Below, in pieces: positions 27,431 through 35,181 of a stretch of DNA of 64,000 nt. The translations under genes were made by a program, and so were the position numbers. The first letter of the stretch is position 1; each line of letters begins with the position of its first letter. The notes under the pieces are model-generated. The model worked only from the letters and a program-made list of their open reading frames with translations, was not told the origin of the DNA and ran no database searches. This DNA is from Desulfuromonas versatilis (GTDB lineage Bacteria > Desulfobacterota > Desulfuromonadia > Desulfuromonadales > NIT-T3), in NCBI RefSeq assembly GCF_019704135.1, contig NZ_AP024355.1:3603034-3667033 (forward strand). The letters are read 5' to 3'.

Positions 27431-27727
27431 ATGCCTGAATTCGGCTTGCAGCACCTGGCCATGCTGGCGGTGCTGCTGTTGGTGATCTACGGCGTTATCA
27501 TGACCATCGACGCCATCCGGCGGCCCGGGCGCCAGTTCAAGGTCGGCAGCAAGTCGTTCTGGATCATCCTGCTGGTCATCTCCAACCCGTTTATTTCGAG
27601 GTATTTCGGCAGCCAGTTCCTGCTGCCGGGGCTGGTGGTCTTCCTCGCCGCCAGCATCGGCTACCACGTGGTCAACCTGTGGAAAAACCCCGTCAGCCGC
27701 GGGAAGAAAAATTCATCCGGGAGATGA
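27431..27727 (+). CDS. Small membrane protein of unknown function
   Basis: A 98-residue protein with three hydrophobic segments (about 7-25, 44-56 and 61-82) and basic ends. I do not recognise a family. GGGGAG just upstream of the ATG is its ribosome binding site. Its stop codon overlaps a possible ATG of the following gene in an ATGA arrangement, so the two are probably co-translated. It starts a run of small membrane proteins extending to 29129. Confidence 0.65.
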   Translation: MPEFGLQHLAMLAVLLLVIYGVIMTIDAIRRPGRQFKVGSKSFWIILLVISNPFISRYFGSQFLLPGLVVFLAASIGYHVVNLWKNPVSRGKKNSSGR

Positions 27728-28260
27728 GCGACTCCAGGAAGCCAGGTGCCAAGCCCATGAGCCAGAGCATTTCCCTGCACTACGAATTGACCGAAAAAAC
27801 CTGGCGCCAGTTCTACGAAGCGCACTACGCCGCGGATCATCACCTGAAGATCCGCTTCTATTTCGGCGCCGCCATGGTCCTCATCGGCTCCATCGGCCTG
27901 GGGGGGCTGTTCCCCAACAAGTGGGTGAGTCTGGCGACCCTGCTCTTCGGGTTGTACTGCGTGCTTTCCCGGCAGATCTTCGCGGCGAAATCCATGCGGG
28001 GCCTCAAAGGAAACCAGGAGCTGCTCGGGGAGATGTCCATCCGCATCGATGAAACCGGCATCTCCGGCCAGGGACCGGCCTCGAAATTCAAACAGTCGTG
28101 GACCAGCATCATCGGTTACCGTCGGGCCAGGCCCGGCTTCATGTTTTACCTGGAAAAAGACCTGTTCTTCTTCATCCCCCGCGCGGCCCTGGCGGGCGAC
28201 GATGAGCCCCGCCTGCTGGCGCTCATCGATGCCGTCAAGCTCAAGCGGCTGCCGGGCTGA
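27724..28260 (+). CDS. YcxB-like membrane protein
   Basis: A 178-residue protein with two transmembrane segments at about 45-80, followed by a C-terminal beta-rich domain (MSIRIDETGISGQGPASKFKQSW.SIIGYRRARPGFMFYLEKDLFFFIPRAAL), which is the pattern of the YcxB-like domain; function unknown. The ATG at 27724 overlaps the preceding stop codon by ATGA; an alternative ATG at 27757 (MSQSISLHYELTEKTWRQFY) starts where family-like sequence begins and may be the true start. Part of the small membrane protein cluster. Confidence 0.65.
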   Translation: MSDSRKPGAKPMSQSISLHYELTEKTWRQFYEAHYAADHHLKIRFYFGAAMVLIGSIGLGGLFPNKWVSLATLLFGLYCVLSRQIFAAKSMRGLKGNQELLGEMSIRIDETGISGQGPASKFKQSWTSIIGYRRARPGFMFYLEKDLFFFIPRAALAGDDEPRLLALIDAVKLKRLPG

Positions 28261-28273
28261 GTGCCGGCCCTTT

Positions 28274-28303
28274 TTGCGGGCCCGCTCCGCCTCGTGGTAT
28301 CCT
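28274..28303 (+). promoter_or_regulatory. Possible promoter for the 34-residue ORF
   Basis: TTGCGG at 28274-28279 and TATCCT at 28298-28303 are 18 nt apart, about 35 nt before the small ORF start. Confidence 0.3.
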
Positions 28304-28337
28304 GGCGGTGTAACAAACCACGGACGCGGAGGACCCA

Positions 28338-28442
28338 ATGTTGGAAGGAATCATCGCGGGGCTCCTGATCTGGACGCTTCCCGCGGCCATCGGCTGGACT
28401 TGGCACTTGTTGAGCCTGGCCCTGCGGCAAACCAAAAACTGA
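28338..28442 (+). CDS. 34-residue single-pass membrane peptide
   Basis: A very small ORF starting at ATG 28338 with GGAGG six bases upstream. The peptide is mostly one hydrophobic helix (about residues 4-27, with two tryptophans in it) and ends in a polar, basic tail LRQTKN. Size, ribosome binding site and a promoter-like pair upstream all favour a real gene, but I know no homologue. It lies inside the cluster of small membrane proteins. Confidence 0.45.
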   Translation: MLEGIIAGLLIWTLPAAIGWTWHLLSLALRQTKN

Positions 28443-28515
28443 ACCACCCGGCCCCGAGACCTGGCCGGCCCCTTCAAGGCCCCTGGCGCGGGGGAAACCA
28501 CGGGAACCACGAGCT

Positions 28516-28845
28516 TTGAATCAGCCGACCGATACCGACATCCCCAAGCGTGACCCCGGCTTGAAAAGCCTGCGCCGTCGCCGCTGGTTTCTTTGGGGGA
28601 CGATCCTGGTCTACCTGCCGGCGATCTGGACGACGCTCGAACTGACCCACTCGGATCGCGCCGCCGGCAAGGTGTTCGCGGTGTGGCTGGTGCTGGTGCT
28701 GGTGGCCAGCGTGCAGGCCGCCTTCGCCCGCTGCCCGGCTTGCGGCAACCATTTTCACATGAACGGCTTCACCCCGCTCTACCTGCGCCGCTGCCTGCAT
28801 TGCGGGCTGCACATCAGCGGCAGGGTCCGCAACAAGAAGTCCTAG
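28516..28845 (+). CDS. Membrane protein with C-terminal zinc ribbon
   Basis: A 109-residue protein of unknown function with two transmembrane segments (about 25-42 and 52-70) and a C-terminal zinc ribbon made of CPACGNHF and CLHCGLHI separated by about 16 residues. The frame has no ATG near its start; I take the TTG at 28516, with GGGA about 12 nt upstream, so the start is uncertain. It precedes another small membrane protein by 17 nt and both may form one unit. Confidence 0.6.
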   Translation: MNQPTDTDIPKRDPGLKSLRRRRWFLWGTILVYLPAIWTTLELTHSDRAAGKVFAVWLVLVLVASVQAAFARCPACGNHFHMNGFTPLYLRRCLHCGLHISGRVRNKKS

Positions 28846-28862
28846 CACGGAGGAAATTTCCC

Positions 28863-29129
28863 TTGCCCCTGACTTGGCTCATCCTGCTGGTGCTTGCCGG
28901 AATCGTCAATTTTGTCTTCAGCTTCCTGATCCTGAAAGAGGTGGCCGGAGAGAACGCCAAGGTGAACTATTTCGAAATCCGCTGGCAGGTGCACAAGCAT
29001 CTGAAAACCTACAAATCGGCGACCCGTGCCAAAACCGGACGCGTAGGTTCGGCCTACTACGGCTACCTCGGCAGCCTGGGGCTGCTCATCGCCTTCGCCC
29101 TGCTGCTGCTCAACTCGCTGGGTCGCTGA
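28863..29129 (+). CDS. Small membrane protein with two helices
   Basis: An 88-residue protein with an N-terminal transmembrane helix (about 2-22), a polar middle of about 45 residues rich in K and Y, and a C-terminal helix (about 68-84). No family is recognised. The start is the TTG at 28863, nine bases after a clear GGAGG; longer in-frame extension overlaps the zinc-ribbon gene and looks like shadow sequence. Two consecutive genes with TTG starts is unusual. Confidence 0.6.
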   Translation: MPLTWLILLVLAGIVNFVFSFLILKEVAGENAKVNYFEIRWQVHKHLKTYKSATRAKTGRVGSAYYGYLGSLGLLIAFALLLLNSLGR

Positions 29130-29176
29130 AGGGTCGAGTCCGGCCTCCCCGGGAACACCTCTTTGGAGAAACAACC

Positions 29177-29629
29177 ATGCAGATTTGGGTCGATGCCGAC
29201 GCCTGCCCGAAACCGGTGAAGGAGATCTTGTTCCGCGCCGCACAGAGGGTGCGGGCCCCGCTGATCCTGGTGGCCAACAAGCCGCTGCGCACCCCTGCCT
29301 CGCAGCACATCCGCACCATCCAGGTGGCCGCGGGATTCGACGTCGCCGACCAGCGGATCGTCGATCAGCTGCAGGCAGGCGACCTGGTCATCACCGCCGA
29401 CATTCCCCTGGCGGCGCAGGTAATCGAACGCGGCGGGCACGTGCTCGACCCCCGCGGCGAGGCTTACACCCGGGACAACATCCAGGAACGCCTGACCCTG
29501 CGCAATTTCATGGACGAGCTGCGCGGCAGCGGTGTGGATACCGGCGGCCCCGCGGCCTACAGCCAGAGCGACCGCCAGGCCTTCGCCAACCGGCTCGACA
29601 GCTTTTTGACCCGCCATCTCGGCGCCTGA
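29177..29629 (+). CDS. YaiI/YqxD family protein (UPF0178)
   Basis: A 150-residue protein of the UPF0178 family, opening with the invariant [18 protein letters not shown]. The fold is PIN-like, so a nuclease-type function has been suggested, but no activity is established. The [25 protein letters not shown] segment and the DELR...G motif are also family hallmarks. GGAG stands about 8 nt before the ATG. Probably the first gene of a short unit with the methyltransferase that follows after 25 nt. Confidence 0.9.
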   Translation: MQIWVDADACPKPVKEILFRAAQRVRAPLILVANKPLRTPASQHIRTIQVAAGFDVADQRIVDQLQAGDLVITADIPLAAQVIERGGHVLDPRGEAYTRDNIQERLTLRNFMDELRGSGVDTGGPAAYSQSDRQAFANRLDSFLTRHLGA

Positions 29630-29654
29630 AGCGCCGCCCCCCTCCCCGGACCCC

Positions 29655-30311
29655 ATGGACCGCTCGTCGAAAAACCGCCTGACCGAACGCCAGCTGGAAC
29701 TGTTTCCCGGCGCCACCCTTTTCGAGCGCATCGCCAGGGCCGTCTGCCACGCCGGCTGCCTGCCGCGCAAGGAACTCTACGAGGCCTGGGAGGTGGCCCG
29801 CCGGGTGCGGCGCCGATTCCGGGGCGGGCGGGTGGTGGACCTGGCCTGTGGTCACGGGCTGCTGGCCCACATTCTGCTGCTGCTCGACGACAGCTCCCCC
29901 GAAGCGCTGGCCGTGGATTGCCGCATCCCGGAAAGCGCCGCCAGGCTTGCCGGCGCCCTCAGCGCCCAATGGCCGCGATTGGCCGGCCGGGTGCGCTTTG
30001 TCCAGAGCCCCCTTGAAGATGTCCCTCTCCAGGCCAACGACCTGGTCGTTTCGGCCCACGCCTGCGGCCCCCTCACCGACCTGGTGCTGGGCCGGGCCGC
30101 GGAGGCCGGCGCGCCGCTGGCGGTGCTCCCCTGCTGCCACGACCTGGAGCGCTGCGACACCGGCGGCCTGCTCGGCTGGCTCGAGGGCCCGCTGGCCGTC
30201 GATGTCGTGCGAGCCGCCAAGCTCAGTGCGGGGGGATACCAGGTCGTCACCCAAAAGATCCCCGGCGACATCACTCCGAAAAACCGCCTGCTCATGGCCT
30301 GGCGCCCCTGA
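29655..30311 (+). CDS. SAM-dependent methyltransferase (PF13679-like)
   Basis: A 218-residue class I methyltransferase-like protein. The SAM-binding motif VVDLACGHGLLAHIL is at about 60-74, and the later VVSAHACGPLTDLVL and LPCCHDLE segments match the Methyltransf_32 family found in GSTCD and METTL25-like proteins. The CC-H motif is characteristic. The substrate is unknown; RNA or protein are both possible. The upstream ribosome binding site is poor (GGACCCC), so the start is only moderately secure. Confidence 0.75.
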   Translation: MDRSSKNRLTERQLELFPGATLFERIARAVCHAGCLPRKELYEAWEVARRVRRRFRGGRVVDLACGHGLLAHILLLLDDSSPEALAVDCRIPESAARLAGALSAQWPRLAGRVRFVQSPLEDVPLQANDLVVSAHACGPLTDLVLGRAAEAGAPLAVLPCCHDLERCDTGGLLGWLEGPLAVDVVRAAKLSAGGYQVVTQKIPGDITPKNRLLMAWRP

Positions 30312-30326
30312 GGAAGGGGCCGCGTC

Positions 30327-30355
30327 TTGCGGCGCCCGCGCAAACGCGCTAATCT
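30327..30355 (+). promoter_or_regulatory. Possible promoter with start point at the GIY-YIG ATG
   Basis: TTGCGG at 30327-30332 and TAATCT at 30350-30355 are 17 nt apart. The ATG at 30362 is only six bases after the -10, so the transcript could be leaderless; no ribosome binding site is seen before this ATG. Confidence 0.4.
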
Positions 30356-30361
30356 TGGCCG

Positions 30362-30988
30362 ATGAAACCCTGGCTGGTCTACATCCTGCGCTGCGCCGAC
30401 GGAACGCTTTATACCGGCATCACCAACGACCTGGAGCGTCGCCTGGCCACCCACGCGGCAGGGCGCGGCGCCCGTTACACCCGGGGGCGGCTCCCGGTGG
30501 AACTGCGCTATTGCGAGGCGGCGCCCTCGCGCGGCGCGGCCACCCGCCGCGAGGCCGAGATCAAAAGGCTGCCCCGGCGCGCCAAGCTGGAGATGACCGC
30601 CGCTCCGGCACCAGGCCGAGACAGGTTGGAATATCCCCCCCTTCAGGAGGCAGACATGTTCCGCAAACAAGACTCCCGGGGCTACTCGACCCCCATCGCC
30701 AAAATCCGCCAAAAAACCCTGGTCCACGGCGAAAAGACGCTGCTGGCCGAGTTCCGGCTCGACAAGGGGGCGGTGCTCCCCGACCATCGCCACCCCCACG
30801 AACAGACCGGCTACCTGGTGACAGGACGGATGGAGCTGACCATCGGCGGCCAGCCACACCTGGTCGAACCGGGCGATAGCTGGTGCATCGCCGGCAACAC
30901 CCCGCACAGCGCCCTGGCGCTGGAGGATTCCGTCGCCGTCGAGGCCTTCTCGCCGGTGCGCGAGGACTACCTGCCGCAGGGAGAATAG
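30362..30988 (+). CDS. In-frame fusion of a GIY-YIG endonuclease-like domain and a cupin
   Basis: A 208-residue open frame joining two normally separate proteins. Residues 1-80 are a complete small GIY-YIG domain of the UPF0213/YhbQ type ([16 protein letters not shown], then ERRLATH, and [15 protein letters not shown]). Residues 99-208 are a cupin barrel with metal-ligand [11 protein letters not shown] and a second histidine in GNTPHSAL. The linker at 81-98 includes translated ribosome-binding sequence: AGGAGG at 30645-30650 sits five bases before an ATG at 30656 that starts the cupin. So the GIY-YIG stop codon appears to have been lost, and the cupin can still be made alone. Confidence 0.7.
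   Translation: MKPWLVYILRCADGTLYTGITNDLERRLATHAAGRGARYTRGRLPVELRYCEAAPSRGAATRREAEIKRLPRRAKLEMTAAPAPGRDRLEYPPLQEADMFRKQDSRGYSTPIAKIRQKTLVHGEKTLLAEFRLDKGAVLPDHRHPHEQTGYLVTGRMELTIGGQPHLVEPGDSWCIAGNTPHSALALEDSVAVEAFSPVREDYLPQGE
30656..30988 (+). CDS. Cupin-domain protein from an internal start
   Basis: A 110-residue single-domain cupin that can be translated independently from ATG 30656, with an ideal AGGAGG and a five-base spacer. The N-terminus [10 protein letters not shown] is what a free-standing cupin of this type normally looks like. Metal ligands are the two histidines and glutamate of HRHPHEQ and a later histidine in NTPHSAL. The role is unknown; small cupins of this kind are often sensors or isomerases. 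It ends 12 nt from the convergent ferritin gene. Confidence 0.7.
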   Translation: MFRKQDSRGYSTPIAKIRQKTLVHGEKTLLAEFRLDKGAVLPDHRHPHEQTGYLVTGRMELTIGGQPHLVEPGDSWCIAGNTPHSALALEDSVAVEAFSPVREDYLPQGE

Positions 30989-31000
30989 TGTCCCGCCCCG

Positions 31001-31498
31001 CTACTTCTGGCGCAGCAGTTCGCCTACCGCCCTGTCGATGAAGAACACGCCGCTGCCGGCCTCGCCGATGATCTTGATCTTGTCGAGCACCTGCTGGAAG
31101 AGGTACTCCTCCTCGTGCTGCTCGGCCACGTACCACTGCAAAAAGTTGAAGGTGGAGAAATCCTGCTCCTTAAAGGCGGCGGCTACCAGTTCGTTGATCT
31201 TGCCGGTGATGAAGCACTCGTGCTCGTAGACCTTCTGGAACAGCTCGCCCACCGACTTGTATTCGCTCGGCGGCGCCTTGATCTCGCCGATCAGGGCCAT
31301 GGCGCCGGTTTCGTTGACGTAGTTGAACAGCTTGTGCATGTGCCCCATCTCCTCCTCGGCGTGGGCGCGCAGAAAGGCATGGCAGCCGTCGAGCCCCTTG
31401 AGGTCGGCCCAGGCGCTCATCTGCAGGTAGAGGTTGGAGGAGTAGAACTCGAGGGTGATGTGCTCATTGAGCCGCTTGACCATGTTCTTGCTCAGCAT
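31001..31498 (-). CDS. ftn: Ferritin (non-haem)
   Basis: A 165-residue iron-storage ferritin. Ferroxidase ligands are visible in helix A (E17 region of LNEHITLEFYSSNLYLQMS), helix B (HAEEEMGHMHKLF) and helix C (VYEHECFITGKINEL), followed by the QWYVAEQHEEE segment. The ATG at 31498 has AAGGAG seven bases upstream; the longer frame from 31582 is non-coding leader. It oxidises and stores iron, protecting the cell from peroxide, which fits an anaerobe that meets oxygen. It converges on the cupin gene. Confidence 0.92.
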   Translation of the reverse strand: MLSKNMVKRLNEHITLEFYSSNLYLQMSAWADLKGLDGCHAFLRAHAEEEMGHMHKLFNYVNETGAMALIGEIKAPPSEYKSVGELFQKVYEHECFITGKINELVAAAFKEQDFSTFNFLQWYVAEQHEEEYLFQQVLDKIKIIGEAGSGVFFIDRAVGELLRQK

Positions 31499-31844
31499 AA
31501 TACGCTCCTTTCGTAATGCCTGATTCCGCGGGTTCAAGGCGGGAAAAGAGGGGAAGTGCGCTATTGCCGGGTCCAAATGCACGGATCAGGTAATCGTCGT
31601 TCCCGCCTGTCAGTCCAGTATACGCGGCATTCGCCTCCCCGCCAGCGCGGGCCTGGCGAAGCCGACGAGCAGCGGCCTGAGCCGCCACCCGGACAGCGGC
31701 CCTTCCGCCACGTCTTGACTTTTCGGCAACCGCCGCAGGAAAATGACGAGAGTTGCCCTGGGCCGTTAACTTGGGCCAGTCATTTTTTCTTCCGCCCGGC
31801 GGACCTGTTTAACCTAACCCCCTATAGACAAGGCATCTGGCTCC
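31499..31844. other. 346-nt divergent gap between ferritin and gltD-like gene
   Basis: Both flanking genes read outward, so promoters must lie here. I can only suggest TATAGA at about 31823-31828 as a -10 for the plus-strand gene; no good -35 stands before it. Small inverted pairs such as GGCCC/GGGCC near 31765-31785 are present. No Fur box or coding sequence was recognised. Confidence 0.3.
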
Positions 31845-33164
31845 ATGCTCGATTTCGAAGAACTGGAAAAAGGCTTCACTGAAGAGGAGGCGATCGCCGA
31901 GGCGAGTCGCTGCCTGCAATGCAAAAACCCGCTCTGCGTGCAGGGCTGCCCCATCCATAACCGCATCCCCGAGTTCATCCAGGCGATCCGCTCGCGCAAC
32001 TACGCCGAGGCGATCAAGCTGATCAACGAACGCAGCAACCTGGCGGTGATCTGCGCCCGGGTCTGCCCGCACAGCGACCAGTGCGAGGGGGCCTGCGTGC
32101 TCGACAAAAAGGGCAAGGGGATCAAGATCAGCAAACTGGAGCGGTTTCTCGCCGACAAGGAGATGGAACTCTCCCTCAACCGGGTCATGGAAAAGGTGGC
32201 CGTGATCGGCAGCGGCCCCGCGGGCCTGACCGTCGCCGGCATCCTGGCCAGGGAGGGGTACCGCGTCACCGTCTTCGAAGCCCGCCCCCTGCCCGGCGGG
32301 GTGCTGCGCTACGGCATCCCCGAATACCGGCTGCCCAAGCAGATGGTCGACAAGCAGATCGAGATCATCCGCAACCTGGGGGTGCGCATCGACACCGGGG
32401 TGGTGATCGGCGAGGCGCTGACCCTCGACCAGCTCTTCAGCATGGGCTACAAGGGGATCTTCATCGGCACCGGGACCGGCCTCTCGCGCAAGCTCGGAGT
32501 ACCGGGCGAGGATCTGCCGGGCTCCATGCAGGCGATCTACTTCCTGGAGACGGTGGAGCTGGTGCGCGAGAGCCGCCTGCCGGCCAGCCACCTGCCGATC
32601 CGCGAGGGGGACCGGGTGATCGTGGTCGGCGCCGGCAACGTGGCGGCCGACGCCGCCCGCACCGCCCTGCGCATCGGCGCCGCCTCGGTGGACGTGGTGG
32701 ACATCATGGCCGAGAGCGAACGGCGCGCCAGCGACAAGGAGTACTTCGAGGCCCTCCATGAGGGGGCGAAATTCCAGTTTCAGACCAGCGTCGCGCAGAT
32801 CCACGGCGACAGCCGGGTCACCGGCGTCACCCTGCAGGGCTTCGCCCCGCGCCAGATCGTCGACGGCCAGAGCCGGTTTTTACCGATTCCCGGCAGCGAG
32901 CGGGAGCTGCCCTGCGACAAGATCATCGTCGCCATCGGCCAGAAACCCTTCGCCCGCATCGTCTCCACCACCACCGGGATCAAGACCAACGAGCGGGGAT
33001 ATGTCCACACCCAGGCCGAACCCCACTACGGCATGACCACCCGCCCCGGAGTCTTCGCCGCCGGCGACGTGGTCCACGAACCCCAGACCGTCATCCTGGC
33101 CATGCGCGAAGGGCGCCGCGTCGCCGAGGCGATGGACACCTACCTGCGCAGCCTGCACCTGTAA
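31845..33164 (+). CDS. gltD: Glutamate synthase small subunit-like NAD(P)H/FAD oxidoreductase
   Basis: A 439-residue flavoprotein of the GltD/NfnB family. The N-terminus has two cysteine clusters for [4Fe-4S] centres (CLQCKNPLCVQGCP and CARVCPHSDQCEGAC), then the FAD motif GSGPAGL at about 126, the NAD(P)H motif GAGNVAADAAR at about 260, and the C-terminal GDVVHEPQTVILAMREG FAD-binding segment. It should pass electrons from NAD(P)H, usually to glutamate synthase large subunit or an NfnA partner, neither of which is adjacent. The stand-alone gene is typical of archaeal and deltaproteobacterial GltA-type enzymes. Confidence 0.85.
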   Translation: MLDFEELEKGFTEEEAIAEASRCLQCKNPLCVQGCPIHNRIPEFIQAIRSRNYAEAIKLINERSNLAVICARVCPHSDQCEGACVLDKKGKGIKISKLERFLADKEMELSLNRVMEKVAVIGSGPAGLTVAGILAREGYRVTVFEARPLPGGVLRYGIPEYRLPKQMVDKQIEIIRNLGVRIDTGVVIGEALTLDQLFSMGYKGIFIGTGTGLSRKLGVPGEDLPGSMQAIYFLETVELVRESRLPASHLPIREGDRVIVVGAGNVAADAARTALRIGAASVDVVDIMAESERRASDKEYFEALHEGAKFQFQTSVAQIHGDSRVTGVTLQGFAPRQIVDGQSRFLPIPGSERELPCDKIIVAIGQKPFARIVSTTTGIKTNERGYVHTQAEPHYGMTTRPGVFAAGDVVHEPQTVILAMREGRRVAEAMDTYLRSLHL

Positions 33165-33205
33165 AGCGCATCGCCGCGGCAGCCCGGAAAATTTCACCCC
33201 ATCCC

Positions 33206-33229
33206 CACCACGACCCTCCCCTTGAAGGG
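33206..33229. repeat. CCCTCCCC/GGGGAGGG hairpin repeat
   Basis: CCCTCCCC and GGGGAGGG face each other across a TTGAA loop just after the gltD-like gene. The string around it (CCCCATCCCCACC...) is an intergenic repeat type seen in many genomes. Confidence 0.5.
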
Positions 33230-33266
33230 GAGGGAGCTCAACCAAGCAGCGCTGGTGAAGACCTAC

Positions 33267-33297
33267 AAAAAAAGCCCGCACGCGGCGGGCTTTTTTA
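33267..33297. terminator. Bidirectional terminator
   Basis: AAAAGCCCGC pairs with GCGGGCTTTT around ACGCG, flanked by an A-run and a T6 tract. It ends the gltD-like gene on plus and the ferritin-like gene on minus. Confidence 0.85.
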
Positions 33298-33308
33298 TTT
33301 GGTTTCGA

Positions 33309-33329
33309 CTTACGGCTTACGGCTCACCC
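33309..33329. repeat. Short heptad array CTTACGG overlapping a stop codon
   Basis: Units CTTACGG, CTTACGG and CTCACCC run in tandem. The stop codon of the minus-strand ferritin-like gene (33324-33326) lies in the third unit. Confidence 0.5.
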
Positions 33330-33776
33330 CTCGGTCAGCACGTGCTCCTCGTAGAGCTGTTCGACCTTGACCTTGTGCCCCTTTTCGACGTCGGCGAAGA
33401 CGCGCAGCACCTTCTCCAACTCGGGGTCCTGGGCGGCATCGGCGGCGGCGGTATAGAGCTGAAAGGCGTTTTCCTCGGCCTTCATGGCGAAGATGAGAAT
33501 CTGCTGGTAGTTGAGGTTCGGCTGCAACTCCACGTCGACCAGGTACTTGTCGATATTCATCGCGGGAATGGTGACCGCCTTGTACTGCTGGGCCTTCTCG
33601 ACGCTCATCTGGCCGAACACTTCCTTGTGCCTGGCCTCTTCGGCGGCCATCGACTCGAACATCTTGCGCGCCGCGATGCTGGTCGACATGCCGGCGGCGG
33701 TTTTATAGAGCTGGAAGGCCTCTTCCTCCTTCTTGACGGCGAAGCGGATCACTTCATCAAGGGTCACAAACGCCAT
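33324..33776 (-). CDS. Ferritin-like diiron protein (rubrerythrin-type domain, no rubredoxin)
   Basis: A 150-residue four-helix protein. Two E-x-x-H-type pairs are visible: KKEEEAFQLYKTAA with EEARHKEVF in the first half, and KAEENAFQLYTAAADA with DVEKGHKVKVEQLY in the second, giving a diiron site like that of rubrerythrin. There is no CxxC rubredoxin domain, so it belongs to the erythrin/ferritin-like group; a peroxide- or oxygen-defence role is likely. The ATG at 33776 has AAGGAG six bases upstream; the very long upstream extension of the frame is antisense to the LysE gene and not coding. Confidence 0.82.
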   Translation of the reverse strand: MAFVTLDEVIRFAVKKEEEAFQLYKTAAGMSTSIAARKMFESMAAEEARHKEVFGQMSVEKAQQYKAVTIPAMNIDKYLVDVELQPNLNYQQILIFAMKAEENAFQLYTAAADAAQDPELEKVLRVFADVEKGHKVKVEQLYEEHVLTEG

Positions 33777-34022
33777 GGAGTTCTCCTTCGGCAGTCCCCC
33801 GAAAATCGGGGGCCGGTGATTCTCACTACAGGGGAAATGGCTTCCCGGGGCGAAATGCAAGGTTACCGCATCTGCGGCGAATGGCAACCCTGGCCGGCAA
33901 AATGGCCCGGTGGCCAACATGGCGCTTCCCCTGGCCCCGCTGAGGCTGCTACTATGGAGCAGTTGCAACGCCGCGATTGCCAACCGCCCCGAACCAGCCC
34001 ACACACGAGGATCGCCCCGACC

Positions 34023-34658
34023 ATGGACCCCCATCTGCTGGCCACCTACCTGCTCGCCATCACCGTGCTGACCGTCACCCCGGGGCTGGATACCCTGCTG
34101 GTGATCCGCAACACCGCCAGGGGCGGCCTGCGCGACGGCGCGGTGAGCAGCCTGGGCATCTGCTCGGGGCTGTTCGTGCACGGCGCGGTCTCGGCGGTGG
34201 GCATCTCGGTGATCCTGCTGCAGACCGCCTGGGCCTTCAGTTGCCTGAAACTGGCCGGGGCCTGCTACCTGGTCTGGCTGGGGGCGAGCAACTGGCGGGA
34301 CGTCCTGCGCCGCCGCTCGGCGCTGGCCGGCAGCATCGAGGCCGCCAGGGCCGGGGAGTTCAAGGCCCTTCGCTCGCTGAAGGAAGGGTTTCTGTCCAAC
34401 GTGCTCAACCCCAAGACGGCCGTCTTCTACCTGGCGTTTCTCCCCCAGTTCATCGACCCCTCGCGCTCGGCCCTGGCCCAGTCGCTGCTGCTGGCCGGCA
34501 TGCACTTCGCCATCGCCATGCTCTGGCAGTGCCTGCTGGCGCTGATGGTCCGCCAGGCCCGGCAGTGGCTGCTGCGCCCCGCCGCCAACCGGATGTTCGG
34601 CGCACTGACCGGGTCGGTGCTGATCTTTCTCGGCCTGCGCCTGGCCGCGGCCCGCTGA
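34023..34658 (+). CDS. LysE/RhtB family amino acid exporter
   Basis: A 211-residue membrane protein with about six hydrophobic segments. The early TVTPGLDTLLVIRNTARGG loop is the LysE/RhtB signature, and the KEGFLSNVLNPKTAVFYLAFLPQF stretch is its second hallmark. Members export amino acids such as threonine, homoserine or lysine. The ATG at 34023 follows GAGG by about 12 nt; the frame is open far upstream but that sequence covers the ferritin-like gene's promoter side. It is followed after 17 nt by trmO. Confidence 0.9.
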   Translation: MDPHLLATYLLAITVLTVTPGLDTLLVIRNTARGGLRDGAVSSLGICSGLFVHGAVSAVGISVILLQTAWAFSCLKLAGACYLVWLGASNWRDVLRRRSALAGSIEAARAGEFKALRSLKEGFLSNVLNPKTAVFYLAFLPQFIDPSRSALAQSLLLAGMHFAIAMLWQCLLALMVRQARQWLLRPAANRMFGALTGSVLIFLGLRLAAAR

Positions 34659-34675
34659 CCAGCCAAGGAGCTTCC

Positions 34676-35149
34676 ATGACCTTCGAACCCATCGGGGTGG
34701 TGCACAGCCCCTTCAAGACCATCGAGGAGATGCCGATTCAGCCGGCCGGGGCCGACGCCGTGGCCGGGACCATCGAAATCCGCCCGGATCTGGTCGAAGG
34801 ATTGCGGGATCTCGACGGCTTCTCCCACCTCTTCGTCATCTATCATTTCCACCAGGTCCGCCAGACCCAGCTGACCGTGACCCCCTTTCTCGACACCAGG
34901 CCCCACGGCGTGTTCGCCACCCGGGCCCCGAAGCGCCCCAACCCCATCGGCCTGTCGGTGGTGCGGCTGGCAGGCATCGAGGGGAATTTGCTGCATATCG
35001 AAAACCTGGACATGCTCGAGGGCACGCCGGTGCTGGACATCAAGCCCTTCGTCCCCGAGTTCGACCAGCCCGAGCAGGTCAGGACCGGCTGGCTGGAGGC
35101 CGCGCGCGGCCGGGTGCTGAACCAGAAATCCGATCGCCGCTTCGAATAG
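34676..35149 (+). CDS. trmO: tRNA (N6-threonylcarbamoyladenosine-N6)-methyltransferase TrmO-like
   Basis: A 157-residue protein of the TsaA/TrmO family, which methylates t6A37 of some tRNAs with SAM. The signature segments are IGVVHSPFKT at the start, FSHLFVIYHFHQ, and the block FATRAPKRPNPIGLSVVRL; the end VLDIKPFVPEFD is also conserved. It is a short, single-domain form, as in many non-enteric bacteria and archaea. AAGGAG stands 6 nt before the ATG. Probably co-transcribed with the upstream LysE gene and the following LUD gene. Confidence 0.88.
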   Translation: MTFEPIGVVHSPFKTIEEMPIQPAGADAVAGTIEIRPDLVEGLRDLDGFSHLFVIYHFHQVRQTQLTVTPFLDTRPHGVFATRAPKRPNPIGLSVVRLAGIEGNLLHIENLDMLEGTPVLDIKPFVPEFDQPEQVRTGWLEAARGRVLNQKSDRRFE

Positions 35150-35181
35150 GCCCGATCCCCCTCTCCCCGGAGAAGCCGCCC

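Noticed and set aside
33222-34022. A long N-terminal extension of the LysE frame
   Set aside because: It runs through a terminator, repeat sequence and the antisense of the ferritin-like gene; the exporter itself starts at 34023.
33324-34505. A 393-codon frame joining the ferritin-like protein to upstream sequence
   Set aside because: The upstream part is antisense to the LysE gene. A good ribosome binding site and ATG at 33776 define the real protein.
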